Origin: an uncultured Bacilli bacterium
GTDB taxonomy: Bacteria > Bacillota_I > Bacilli_A > RF39 > UBA660
Assembly: GCA_947599755.1 (NCBI GenBank)
Contig: CANQFO010000064.1
Location: forward strand, 1 to 6,409
Direction of reading: 5' to 3'
Length of the DNA stretch: 6,409 nucleotides
A program made the position numbers and the translations under genes. This document shows, in pieces, positions 1-6,390 of this stretch. Every line of letters begins with the position of its first letter. The stretch's first letter is position 1. The notes beneath the pieces were generated by a model that worked only from the letters and a program-made list of their open reading frames with translations, searched no databases and was not told where the DNA came from.

Positions 1-70
1 CTAATACTTCGCAGATACTTACGCGTATAGTGGACTTCCACCACCTAGTTATATGCCATGCCTAGCACAC
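1..70 (-). mobile_element. 5' end of a group II intron, probably class IIC (partial, runs off the left edge)
   Basis: Read on the minus strand from position 70, the sequence starts GTGTGC, matching the GUGYG 5' boundary of group II introns. It continues with GGCATGG and then a GTGGAAGTCCAC mini-hairpin (30-41). The order GUGUGC...GGCAUGG...GUC-rich small stem is what I recall for the start of domain I in bacterial introns such as that of Oceanobacillus iheyensis. The boundary falls immediately after the T6 tract of an intrinsic terminator (71-103), the characteristic insertion site of class IIC introns. Only about 70 nt of domain I is present. The rest of the ribozyme, any reverse transcriptase/maturase and the 3' end lie outside. 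The identification rests on remembered consensus plus target-site logic, so class and completeness are inferred. Confidence 0.72.
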
Positions 71-103
71 AAAAAAGGTTCTTAAACTTTATGTTTAAGG
101 ACC
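71..103 (-). terminator. Rho-independent terminator of the five-gene cluster
   Basis: An 11-bp stem (77-87 paired with 93-103, one G-U pair) closes a 5-nt loop. On the minus strand it is followed by six T residues (71-76). It begins 11 nt after the stop codon of the 208-aa gene. The opposite side carries a weaker, interrupted T tract (104-112), so some termination of plus-strand transcription is also possible. The intron-like sequence starts at the very next base after T6. Confidence 0.88.
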
Positions 104-114
104 ATTCTTTTTGA

Positions 115-741
115 TTAATTTAATTCTACTAAACATAATTTTTTATCTACATGAACAAATATTAGAGTTGCTTCTTGTTGATAATCAGAAAAAGAAGAAT
201 CTGTGTAAGTCCATGTTACTTTTACTTCATAAGCATTTTCGTCTTTTGTATCATTGTATTCATAAGATGTTTGTTTGATTTCTTCTATTTTTATGGTATC
301 TACGGTTGGTAGTTTTTGATTTCTGTTATTGTAAATATTACTTTCTACGTATTTATAGTAAGTATTTTGTGCATTTTGAAGAAAGTTTTCTAAAATATCG
401 GGATGAATAAATTCTACTCCTCCAATATCTGTTTTTGCTGTTTTATCCTTTAGTGAGTAAAAATCATAAATAAACATTTCTCCTATTTTTTTGGCATATT
501 CTTTTTCTTCTACGGGTTCTTTTTTTAGAATTTTTTCTAATTCATAAAATAGTTCTTTGTATTTTTTTGATTTATTATCTTTTAATGTGTATCCATATTC
601 TTCTATTTTATTTAATACTTTTGCTGCGGAAATGGTTTCTTTTTGAAATTTCATTTTATAAGTGATTATTCCTGCTGTTAATAATATTATGATTATTAAT
701 ATTATTAATAGGGTTCTTTTTACCTTTTTCTTTAATTTCAT
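115..741 (-). CDS. Single-pass membrane-anchored exported protein of unknown function (208 aa)
   Basis: I do not recognise this protein. A lysine-rich start is followed by one strongly hydrophobic segment (about residues 10-29), with the remaining 180 residues predicted outside the membrane. There is no lipobox cysteine, so it is more likely an uncleaved anchor than a lipoprotein. Residues about 38-135 look mainly helical. Residues about 145-207 alternate in the manner of several beta strands, including YEVKVTWTY and ATLIFVHVDKK. A helical half followed by a curved-sheet half resembles NTF2-like extracytoplasmic domains, but that is only an inference from pattern. The ATG lies 4 nt after the stop of the LtaS-like gene. 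Its likely ribosome binding site, AGAAAGGA (752-759), sits inside the end of that gene, so translation is probably coupled. It is the last gene before the terminator. A role beside the polymerase is suggested by position only. Confidence 0.85.
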   Translation of the reverse strand: MKLKKKVKRTLLIILIIIILLTAGIITYKMKFQKETISAAKVLNKIEEYGYTLKDNKSKKYKELFYELEKILKKEPVEEKEYAKKIGEMFIYDFYSLKDKTAKTDIGGVEFIHPDILENFLQNAQNTYYKYVESNIYNNRNQKLPTVDTIKIEEIKQTSYEYNDTKDENAYEVKVTWTYTDSSFSDYQQEATLIFVHVDKKLCLVELN

Positions 742-745
742 TATC

Positions 746-2833
746 TTAATTTCCTTTCTTTGTATATTGTAACATCACATCTTCTTTATTTTTTTTATTT
801 AATAAATCAAAGACAATTATGTTATTTGATACATCTAAAAGTTTATTTGCATAGATACTATTCTCTTTTATTTCTTCTTCACTGATTGCTTCATTGGATA
901 GTGATAAATATTCTCCTTTTTGACTATTATAGTAAACTTTATTGGTTACCCAATTACCGTTTGAAAATACTACTATATTTTTATCTTTTATATTAAAAAT
1001 ATCATGTCCTAATTGATACTCATTATAAAATCCAAACATATTTCCTAGTGTTGGCATAGCATCATACATTCCCATTACATTGGTAATTTCTTGATTTAAT
1101 CCTTGTTTTTCCATATCCTTTGTCCAAATAATTAATGGTACTTTTCTTCCTAATTCATATTGATAAGAATCATATTCTTTGTAGTTAGGATCTGTTTTTT
1201 CTAAAATAGAGTCTGTTTCTTTATCATAATTGTATAACCGATTATAATCACTTCTTGGTAATCTTCCATCATGATCTCCATACAATACTATTACTGTATT
1301 ATCTAGTAGTCCTTTTTCGTCTAATTGTTTTATAAAATCTCCTAAAGCACTATCTGCATAATGAATAGACTTAAAGTAGTTTCCAAGTTTTGTTCCTTCC
1401 ATATAAGGATATACTACTTCTTCTGTTGTTCCATCTTCTTTTGTAACTGTTTCTTTTATATCCACTGGAAATTCTCCATATTTTTCTACATCTGAAAAAG
1501 GTGTATGATTTGATAACATAATTAATAAGCCATACCAATTTTCATTTTCTTGATTAATTTTTTCAATTTTAGGAATTGATTGTGCAAAAAATTCTTTATC
1601 ACTTAATCCTAGACCAATTATGTTATCTTGTGTGACTTTATAGTCACTTTTACTGAAAAACCTATTATAGCCTAGACTTTTATGCATTGCTCTTCTATTC
1701 CAAAAATCAGCATTATTTGCATGCATACTGAAGGTATAATATCCTTTTTCTTTTAATAAACTTGGAGTCGAAATATAGGTTCTATCTGAGTAAGATACAA
1801 ATGCTGTTCCACTTTTTGTTGGCATTAGTGATGTATTGAATGTTAATTCTGTATCACTACTTGTTCCTACGCTTACTTGAGAGTAATAATTAGAAAAAAA
1901 CATTCCTTCACTTGCTAGTTTATTTAAATTTGGAGTAACTGGTTGTCCATTAAATTGAAGACTCATTGCATTTGTTTGCATACTTTCTCCATGAATGACT
2001 AATACATTTTTTCCTTCAAAAATATTTGTATATTCATTGGTTTTTACTTCTTTTTTATCAGCAAAATACTCTTGAAATTGTTTATTTGCTTTATCATAGC
2101 CAAACATTGAGTTGATTTTTGGTTGAAGAGAAATGATTACATCATTTATTTGATAGACATAAATTCCAAATCTCATAACAATATATTCTTTATTCCATTG
2201 TTTAATAAATCTTGTTACATCTAGTGATGTCATGGTAATTAAAAATATTGCAGCTAAAGCACCACCTAATCCTAAGGTTTTTAAAGCTTTCTTTTTTCGT
2301 TCAGATTTTACTTCTATCTTTTTATAATAATTTTTCTTTTTTAATTTATAGTGAGTGATAATTAAAATTAATGGTCCAATTATATAAATTAAATCTTTTA
2401 ATTGTATTACATTTTCTACTACTGCATCTCCTACATCTCCAATGTATTGTGTTAGTGATAACATAGAAATTGAAGCAAACGAGGTGTAAAAAGTATAATA
2501 AACTGAATTAATCATACAAATTGCTGTTAAAATTATATCTAATGTTAAATAATATGAAAATCTATTTTTTGCTTTTATAAAATAACCAAAAGATCCAATG
2601 ATTATTGTTACTGTTAAATCTGCTAAGACTGCTTTCCAAGATAAATAATTTTCTAATGTACTCATACAAAAAAATCTTAGTATTGTTGAATTTAATACAC
2701 AAGTTAATACAAATGTTATAAATAATACATTATTTTTAAAGTATTCTTTAATTAAATGATCTTTTTTTATTTTTTTTATCATTTCTATTATTTTTTTTTG
2801 TATGTTTTTGAATCTATTTTTCATTCTTTTCAT
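746..2833 (-). CDS. ltaS: LTA synthase-family phosphoglycerol transferase (alkaline phosphatase/sulfatase superfamily, 695 aa)
   Basis: LtaS-family enzymes transfer glycerol phosphate from phosphatidylglycerol to build the lipoteichoic acid backbone on the outer face of the membrane. The layout fits: a basic cytoplasmic start, about five membrane helices (roughly 34-53, 66-86, 92-116, 147-162, 188-204), a linker, then an extracytoplasmic sulfatase-like domain from about 275. Visible active-site counterparts of S. aureus LtaS are E283 (HGES), the nucleophile region GTSSD at 323-327, H371/W378/R380 (HANNADFWNR), H443 (SNHTPF) and D520-H521 (YGDHDG). Aligned to GKTSDSE of LtaS, the nucleophile position is Ser325, with Thr324 beside it. 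The length is near the family norm (about 650), with extra C-terminal sequence after 620. No AXA-type cleavage site is evident in the linker. The first ATG is preferred over Met4 because GAGGTCAT (2837-2844) precedes it. It has its own promoter. The exact polymer (LTA or another phosphoglycerol acceptor) is not shown, so the symbol means LtaS-like. Confidence 0.92.
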   Translation of the reverse strand: MKRMKNRFKNIQKKIIEMIKKIKKDHLIKEYFKNNVLFITFVLTCVLNSTILRFFCMSTLENYLSWKAVLADLTVTIIIGSFGYFIKAKNRFSYYLTLDIILTAICMINSVYYTFYTSFASISMLSLTQYIGDVGDAVVENVIQLKDLIYIIGPLILIITHYKLKKKNYYKKIEVKSERKKKALKTLGLGGALAAIFLITMTSLDVTRFIKQWNKEYIVMRFGIYVYQINDVIISLQPKINSMFGYDKANKQFQEYFADKKEVKTNEYTNIFEGKNVLVIHGESMQTNAMSLQFNGQPVTPNLNKLASEGMFFSNYYSQVSVGTSSDTELTFNTSLMPTKSGTAFVSYSDRTYISTPSLLKEKGYYTFSMHANNADFWNRRAMHKSLGYNRFFSKSDYKVTQDNIIGLGLSDKEFFAQSIPKIEKINQENENWYGLLIMLSNHTPFSDVEKYGEFPVDIKETVTKEDGTTEEVVYPYMEGTKLGNYFKSIHYADSALGDFIKQLDEKGLLDNTVIVLYGDHDGRLPRSDYNRLYNYDKETDSILEKTDPNYKEYDSYQYELGRKVPLIIWTKDMEKQGLNQEITNVMGMYDAMPTLGNMFGFYNEYQLGHDIFNIKDKNIVVFSNGNWVTNKVYYNSQKGEYLSLSNEAISEEEIKENSIYANKLLDVSNNIIVFDLLNKKNKEDVMLQYTKKGN

Positions 2834-2836
2834 TTT

Positions 2837-2882
2837 ATGACCTCGCTTGTTATATTATAGCACTATCACTAATATTTTTCAA
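2837..2882 (-). promoter_or_regulatory. Internal sigma-A promoter with extended -10, plus RBS, for the LtaS-like gene
   Basis: The minus strand carries TTGAAA (2877-2882), a 17-nt spacer and TATAAT (2854-2859), with TG one base upstream of the -10 (extended -10). The expected transcription start is near 2847, giving a leader of only about 14 nt that is mostly the ribosome binding site GAGGTCAT (2837-2844). No intrinsic terminator is visible after the preceding YihY-like gene. Read-through from the upstream promoter may therefore add to this one. An 8-bp palindrome, CAAATTTG (2880-2887), overlaps the -35 edge and could be an operator, though it may be chance in such AT-rich DNA. Confidence 0.8.
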
Positions 2883-2931
2883 ATTTGGTATTTTGATAGG
2901 TTTTCTTTTCCTTTCATCTATTTTCTTTTGT

Positions 2932-3744
2932 TTATTCTTCTATATTTATTGTACCAGCATTAATGACCATTCCTAAGACAAAAATATAAGATAAAATATA
3001 AATCCATAATAGTAAAATTAATAAGTTGGAAATACTTCCATAAAATATATCGTAACTTGAAAATGTTCCAATATAAAATGAATAAATTTCTGTTGCAATA
3101 ATCCAGCCTACGGTAGTAAATCCTGCTCCTTTTGTTGTTGTCATACTATCAATTGTTTTATCTGGTGCAATGACATATATTAATTTTATATTATAATATA
3201 ATAAAAGTATTGTTGTTGGATATTTTAAAATTTGGTACACTCGATAAAGCATATTAATTATCAGTTGATTTTTGGCATGAAGTTTTAATAATTCAAAAAT
3301 AGAATCTCCAAATACTGGTACTACTAATAAAAAGAAGAATAATCCTACTAATATAAATGTCATAACAATTGCTTTTAATCTTCTTTTTATTAGATTTGTA
3401 TTCTTTATTTTGTATATTTCATTTGAGGTAATAATCATAGAATGGGATCCATTAGATGCTAAAAGAAAAGCAGAAATAAAAAAAACAATAATATTAAAAT
3501 TCAGACCTTTTCCTGTCATCGATTGGGTAAAAATTTCACTGATTTCTTTTGGTACTGAACTTTCTATTGTTAATTTTATCGTATCTAATGGAATAGATAA
3601 TCCTTTGGCAATTGTGCCAATTAATGCTAGTAAAGGGATAAGTGACATAACAAGAAAAAAAGCAAGTTGTCCTGGTAATATTCTCATTTCTGGTCGTTTG
3701 ATGATTGTGATTACTTTATTTAAAAAACTTCTTGCTTTTTCCAT
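2932..3744 (-). CDS. YihY/BrkB-family integral membrane protein (UPF0761-like, 270 aa)
   Basis: Six hydrophobic segments are visible (about 26-48, 82-104, 124-147, 173-192, 205-226, 237-262), the usual topology of the YihY family. Family landmarks include GQLAFFLVMSLIPLL in the first helix, SNEIYKI after the second, and the C-terminal stretch with TKGAGFTTVGW, YDIFYGSISN and LLLWIYILSYI. The length is close to the typical 270-300 residues. The biochemical role of the family is unsettled: BrkB was named for serum resistance in Bordetella, and these proteins were once annotated as ribonuclease BN by mistake. The gene starts 13 nt after the stop of the sensor gene, with AAAGGGTGA (3749-3757) as its ribosome binding site, so it shares the upstream transcript. 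A link to envelope polymer export is only suggested by the neighbouring LtaS-like gene. Confidence 0.9.
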   Translation of the reverse strand: MEKARSFLNKVITIIKRPEMRILPGQLAFFLVMSLIPLLALIGTIAKGLSIPLDTIKLTIESSVPKEISEIFTQSMTGKGLNFNIIVFFISAFLLASNGSHSMIITSNEIYKIKNTNLIKRRLKAIVMTFILVGLFFFLLVVPVFGDSIFELLKLHAKNQLIINMLYRVYQILKYPTTILLLYYNIKLIYVIAPDKTIDSMTTTKGAGFTTVGWIIATEIYSFYIGTFSSYDIFYGSISNLLILLLWIYILSYIFVLGMVINAGTINIEE

Positions 3745-3757
3745 TCTTTCACCCTTT

Positions 3758-5797
3758 TTACTTATATTCTTCTTTATTTGCTATCATTTCTAATGTTGCT
3801 TCATTAATTGCATCATCTAGTGTTTTTATTTCATCTGTGATCATACTATATCCTATTGCTGCTCCAAATTCATGAGGTAAATTTTTCATTTCTTTGCTTA
3901 ATTTTTTGGCATAGGTAGAAATTTGTCTATCGCTATATCCTACTAAATAAATTAAGAATTCATTTCCATCTGTTCTAATAATTTCACTATTTTCTAGTTG
4001 GGTATTGACTAAAATTCCGGCTGCTTTAATGATTAATTGATCTCCTTCTTCATGACCATAATTATCATTTACATATTTTACATTGTTCAAATCTACCATT
4101 ACAATTGCTTGTGGATATACTTGAGACTCTTCCCATTCGGACATTTTAGCATTTAGATAATTTCTATTTTTTAGTGATGTTAACATATCTGTGTATTTAT
4201 GTCTATCTGTTACTTTTACTTTTTTAATTTGTTTTTTCTTTTTCCAGATTAAATAAATTGTGATTAAAATTATTAATGGAATAAAAATCATTAATAATAC
4301 AATGGTGTATACTTGTTTGAATGTTGCTCCTTCTAAAATTGATGCATGTAAATTAGCTATTCCACTGTTTCGATAATTATAATAGGAATTTGTATTGATA
4401 ATATAGTTGAACAAGTCATAGAATGCCTCATTATTCTTTTTTACCATAAATTTGTAATCATTCATCATTGTATCCGTATATAATAATTTTAATTTTGCAA
4501 ATTTATTGTTTTGGTAATTGGAATAAATTTCTCTATCGATTACAATTATTTTTGATCCTGCTTTTTTGATTACTTCATCCAATGTATTATAGGCTTTGAT
4601 TTTTGCCCGGGAATTGTTTAAGAAGTAATTATATAAAGAATCTCCTTTTAGCATAACAATATCTTGTCCTTTTAGGCTTTCAAAAGAATTTACAATATGG
4701 TTATCTTCTTGTTTTCCTAATATTACATAATTTTCAATAAAAGGAGATAATGTTGCCATGTATTTGTCATTGTTATAGTTATAATAGTCAAAATAGATAT
4801 CAATTTCTCCTTTATCAATTGATTTTTCTAATTCTTTTTTCGTTTTAAATTTTTTTATGGTAAAATTTATATTTGCTAATCTAGATACTCTATCAATATA
4901 TTCTCCAGCAATTCCTGCTAATTTTTTATTTACTTTTACTTCATATGGAGGATTTTCTACATATCCATATACATAATTTTTAGAAATTAATGAAGCCTTA
5001 GTTTTGGCATTTAAATTATTTTTTTCTAAGTAATAATCTAAGTATGCGTCATTATATTCTTTTATATATTTTGTTAAGCGCCATTTATTATAGTATTTGG
5101 TAATAATTTTATTTAATTCTTTATTATCTTGATTTAATGATAAGACTATTTGTTTTTTCATTTCTGTAAAATAATAGTTAATTGAATACTTATCTTTTTG
5201 AATTGTATAATCTAGATACATGATATTGGGAACAATTATCATATTTACTTCTTGTTTTTCTAAAGCATTATATAATTCTTCTATTGTTTTATAGGTTTTA
5301 TATGAAAGATTTGTTCCTCCTTTTAAATAATAGCTTACTTCATCTGAATCCTTTTCAAATATTCCAAAGGTAATATTTTTCATTTCTTTAATTTGGTTTA
5401 TTCTTTCATAGGTTTTTCCTACTGCTACATAATTGTCATGAAATAAGATTAAATCTGTTTTTTTGACTTTTTCATTATTATCTAAAATTTTGATTTGATA
5501 GCTATTTGTGGTTGGAGATGATTCTTTTAGATAAGGTATTTTATTAAATTCTATACCAATATTTTTTTCAAAGTCATTTAAAAAATCAAAAATTACTCCT
5601 GTTCCATTCATTCCATATAATGGGTAATCATTTACTACTTCAAAGTCATAGGCATTGTCAGCATTTTCTTGTACCCAACGTTTTTCGGTAACCGTTAAGG
5701 TTGTGGTTCGATCTTCTTTATTATAATAACGATATACAAATACAAATGTTAAGGCGGCAATGATTATTGGTATAATTATAATTATTTTTTTTTTCAT
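3758..5797 (-). CDS. Membrane sensor with tandem solute-binding-like domains and a degenerate GGDEF domain (679 aa)
   Basis: Domain order: N-terminal membrane/signal anchor (about 4-22); a divergent solute-binding-like domain (about 33-255, with NDYPLYGMNGTG and a later EMKKQIVLSLNQ strand); a clearer SBP_bac_3-type domain (about 272-478, with YGYVENPPYE, GIAGEYIDRV and KGEIDIYFD); a membrane helix (about 494-518); and a cytoplasmic GGDEF domain (about 531-679). The GGDEF fold is well kept: DMLTSLKNRNYLN, then VDLNNVKYVNDNYGHEEGD with metal-site Asp569. However, the signature is DGNEF (610-614), replacing the first Gly and the third-position acidic residue. The expected RxxD inhibitory site (601-604) reads LENS. 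Diguanylate cyclase activity is therefore doubtful; it may act as a nucleotide-binding or signalling scaffold that responds to an external ligand. The start overlaps the upstream stop by ATGA, with GGAG (5806-5809) as its ribosome binding site. Ten A residues follow the start codon. Confidence 0.9.
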   Translation of the reverse strand: MKKKIIIIIPIIIAALTFVFVYRYYNKEDRTTTLTVTEKRWVQENADNAYDFEVVNDYPLYGMNGTGVIFDFLNDFEKNIGIEFNKIPYLKESSPTTNSYQIKILDNNEKVKKTDLILFHDNYVAVGKTYERINQIKEMKNITFGIFEKDSDEVSYYLKGGTNLSYKTYKTIEELYNALEKQEVNMIIVPNIMYLDYTIQKDKYSINYYFTEMKKQIVLSLNQDNKELNKIITKYYNKWRLTKYIKEYNDAYLDYYLEKNNLNAKTKASLISKNYVYGYVENPPYEVKVNKKLAGIAGEYIDRVSRLANINFTIKKFKTKKELEKSIDKGEIDIYFDYYNYNNDKYMATLSPFIENYVILGKQEDNHIVNSFESLKGQDIVMLKGDSLYNYFLNNSRAKIKAYNTLDEVIKKAGSKIIVIDREIYSNYQNNKFAKLKLLYTDTMMNDYKFMVKKNNEAFYDLFNYIINTNSYYNYRNSGIANLHASILEGATFKQVYTIVLLMIFIPLIILITIYLIWKKKKQIKKVKVTDRHKYTDMLTSLKNRNYLNAKMSEWEESQVYPQAIVMVDLNNVKYVNDNYGHEEGDQLIIKAAGILVNTQLENSEIIRTDGNEFLIYLVGYSDRQISTYAKKLSKEMKNLPHEFGAAIGYSMITDEIKTLDDAINEATLEMIANKEEYK

Positions 5798-6255
5798 GAG
5801 GCGTTCTCCGTTCTATCTTTTGTCCAAGTAAAGCTTCCTTTTGTGTGATGACGATATCCTATAATTGGAAATTCGTTTGAATCGGTTTCTTTTTCTATAA
5901 ATACTTGAAAGTCATAATACTTTTTTTGTTCTTCTGAAAATGGTTCTAGTGCTTGATCTGCATAAGATTTAGCTGTATCTCTTGATACTTCTTCTTTTAC
6001 TGTTAAATTGATGTTTATTAATCGCCCTGCTACTCTTATGTTTGAATCGGTTACTGTATCATTAAATTTTTCTTCTACTTGTTCTTTTGTTGATTTTGAT
6101 ACTTCTACCTTTTCTATTCCTTTTGTTCTACTTCCATATATGGCATTTTCTTTGCTAGGAAAGAAAATATTTTTTATTTGAAATAGAAGTAGTACAATTA
6201 CTAAAAATATTGCTACGGCAATTATTGTTATTTTGTTTCTTTTTAAGAAATTCAT
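5794..6255 (-). CDS. Small single-pass membrane-anchored exported protein of unknown function (153 aa)
   Basis: I do not recognise this protein. It has a short basic start, one hydrophobic segment (about 9-27) and an extracytoplasmic part of about 120 residues. No lipobox is present. Residues 55-66 look helical. Residues 73-87 (SNIRVAGRL then INLTVKEEV) look like paired strands, 92-113 are a likely helix, and FQVFIEKE plus GYRHHTKGSFTW look like further strands. This suggests one compact alpha/beta domain, but no family is claimed. It is the first gene of the cluster. The start is firm: AGGATGTGAT (6259-6268) matches the anti-Shine-Dalgarno consensus at 9 of 10 bases. Its TGA stop overlaps the ATG of the sensor gene (ATGA, 5794-5797), implying translational coupling. 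It could be a partner of the sensor's extracellular domains, by position only. Confidence 0.88.
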   Translation of the reverse strand: MNFLKRNKITIIAVAIFLVIVLLLFQIKNIFFPSKENAIYGSRTKGIEKVEVSKSTKEQVEEKFNDTVTDSNIRVAGRLININLTVKEEVSRDTAKSYADQALEPFSEEQKKYYDFQVFIEKETDSNEFPIIGYRHHTKGSFTWTKDRTENAS

Positions 6256-6258
6256 TTT

Positions 6259-6306
6259 ATCACATCCTAGTATTACTATTATACACTAATTATATTTCTT
6301 TTTCAA
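6259..6306 (-). promoter_or_regulatory. Main sigma-A-type promoter and RBS of the cluster
   Basis: On the minus strand, TTGAAA (6301-6306) is separated by exactly 17 nt from a perfect TATAAT (6278-6283). Transcription should start near 6271, giving a leader of about 16 nt that includes the strong ribosome binding site AGGATGTGAT (6259-6268). The leader is too short for a riboswitch. The same two hexamers and spacing occur at the internal promoter before the LtaS-like gene. Confidence 0.85.
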
Positions 6307-6337
6307 TGAGCAAATTCTTGATTGTTTCCTTTTCTTA

Positions 6338-6390
6338 ATTCTCAAAGTAAAAGCAATTTTTATAATATGAGTTGCATTTACTTTGAGAAT
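6338..6390. repeat. Large inverted repeat (19-bp arms, 15-nt spacer) upstream of the cluster promoter
   Basis: The arm at 6338-6356 (ATTCTCAAAGTAAAAGCAA) and the reverse complement of 6372-6390 agree at 18 of 19 bases, with a 15-nt AT-rich spacer. No T tract follows on either strand, so it is not an ordinary intrinsic terminator. It lies 31 nt upstream of the -35 box of the cluster promoter. The spacer includes TATAAT (6361-6366) on the plus strand, but no matching -35 is visible. It could be a two-fold operator, a transcript hairpin from an upstream gene, or the end of a small mobile element. The sequence alone does not decide. Confidence 0.75.

Noticed and set aside
1..70. SRP RNA, RNase P RNA or tRNA at the left edge
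   Set aside because: The conserved SRP (GGAAG/GCAGC) and RNase P core motifs were not seen and no tRNA cloverleaf can be drawn. The GTGTGC boundary directly behind a terminator fits a group II intron better.
2834..2931. Terminator after the YihY-like gene
   Set aside because: The gap has only a weak six-base inverted repeat with a long loop and no hairpin followed by a T tract in the transcribed direction.
3410..3793. Plus-strand open frame of 127 codons
   Set aside because: It lies antisense to the well-supported YihY-family gene and the end of the sensor gene. It has no family features, and its hydrophobic composition is explained by the complementary coding sequence.
5794..5797. Mycoplasma-type genetic code (TGA as Trp), suggested by the extreme AT content
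   Set aside because: Tryptophans checked in the 153-aa and LtaS-like genes are TGG. The TGA at 5794-5796 ends the 153-aa gene in a classic ATGA overlap with a proper ribosome binding site for the next gene.
6338..6390. Inverted repeat as an intrinsic terminator
   Set aside because: No run of T follows the stem on either strand, unlike the clear T6 at the hairpin at 71-103.
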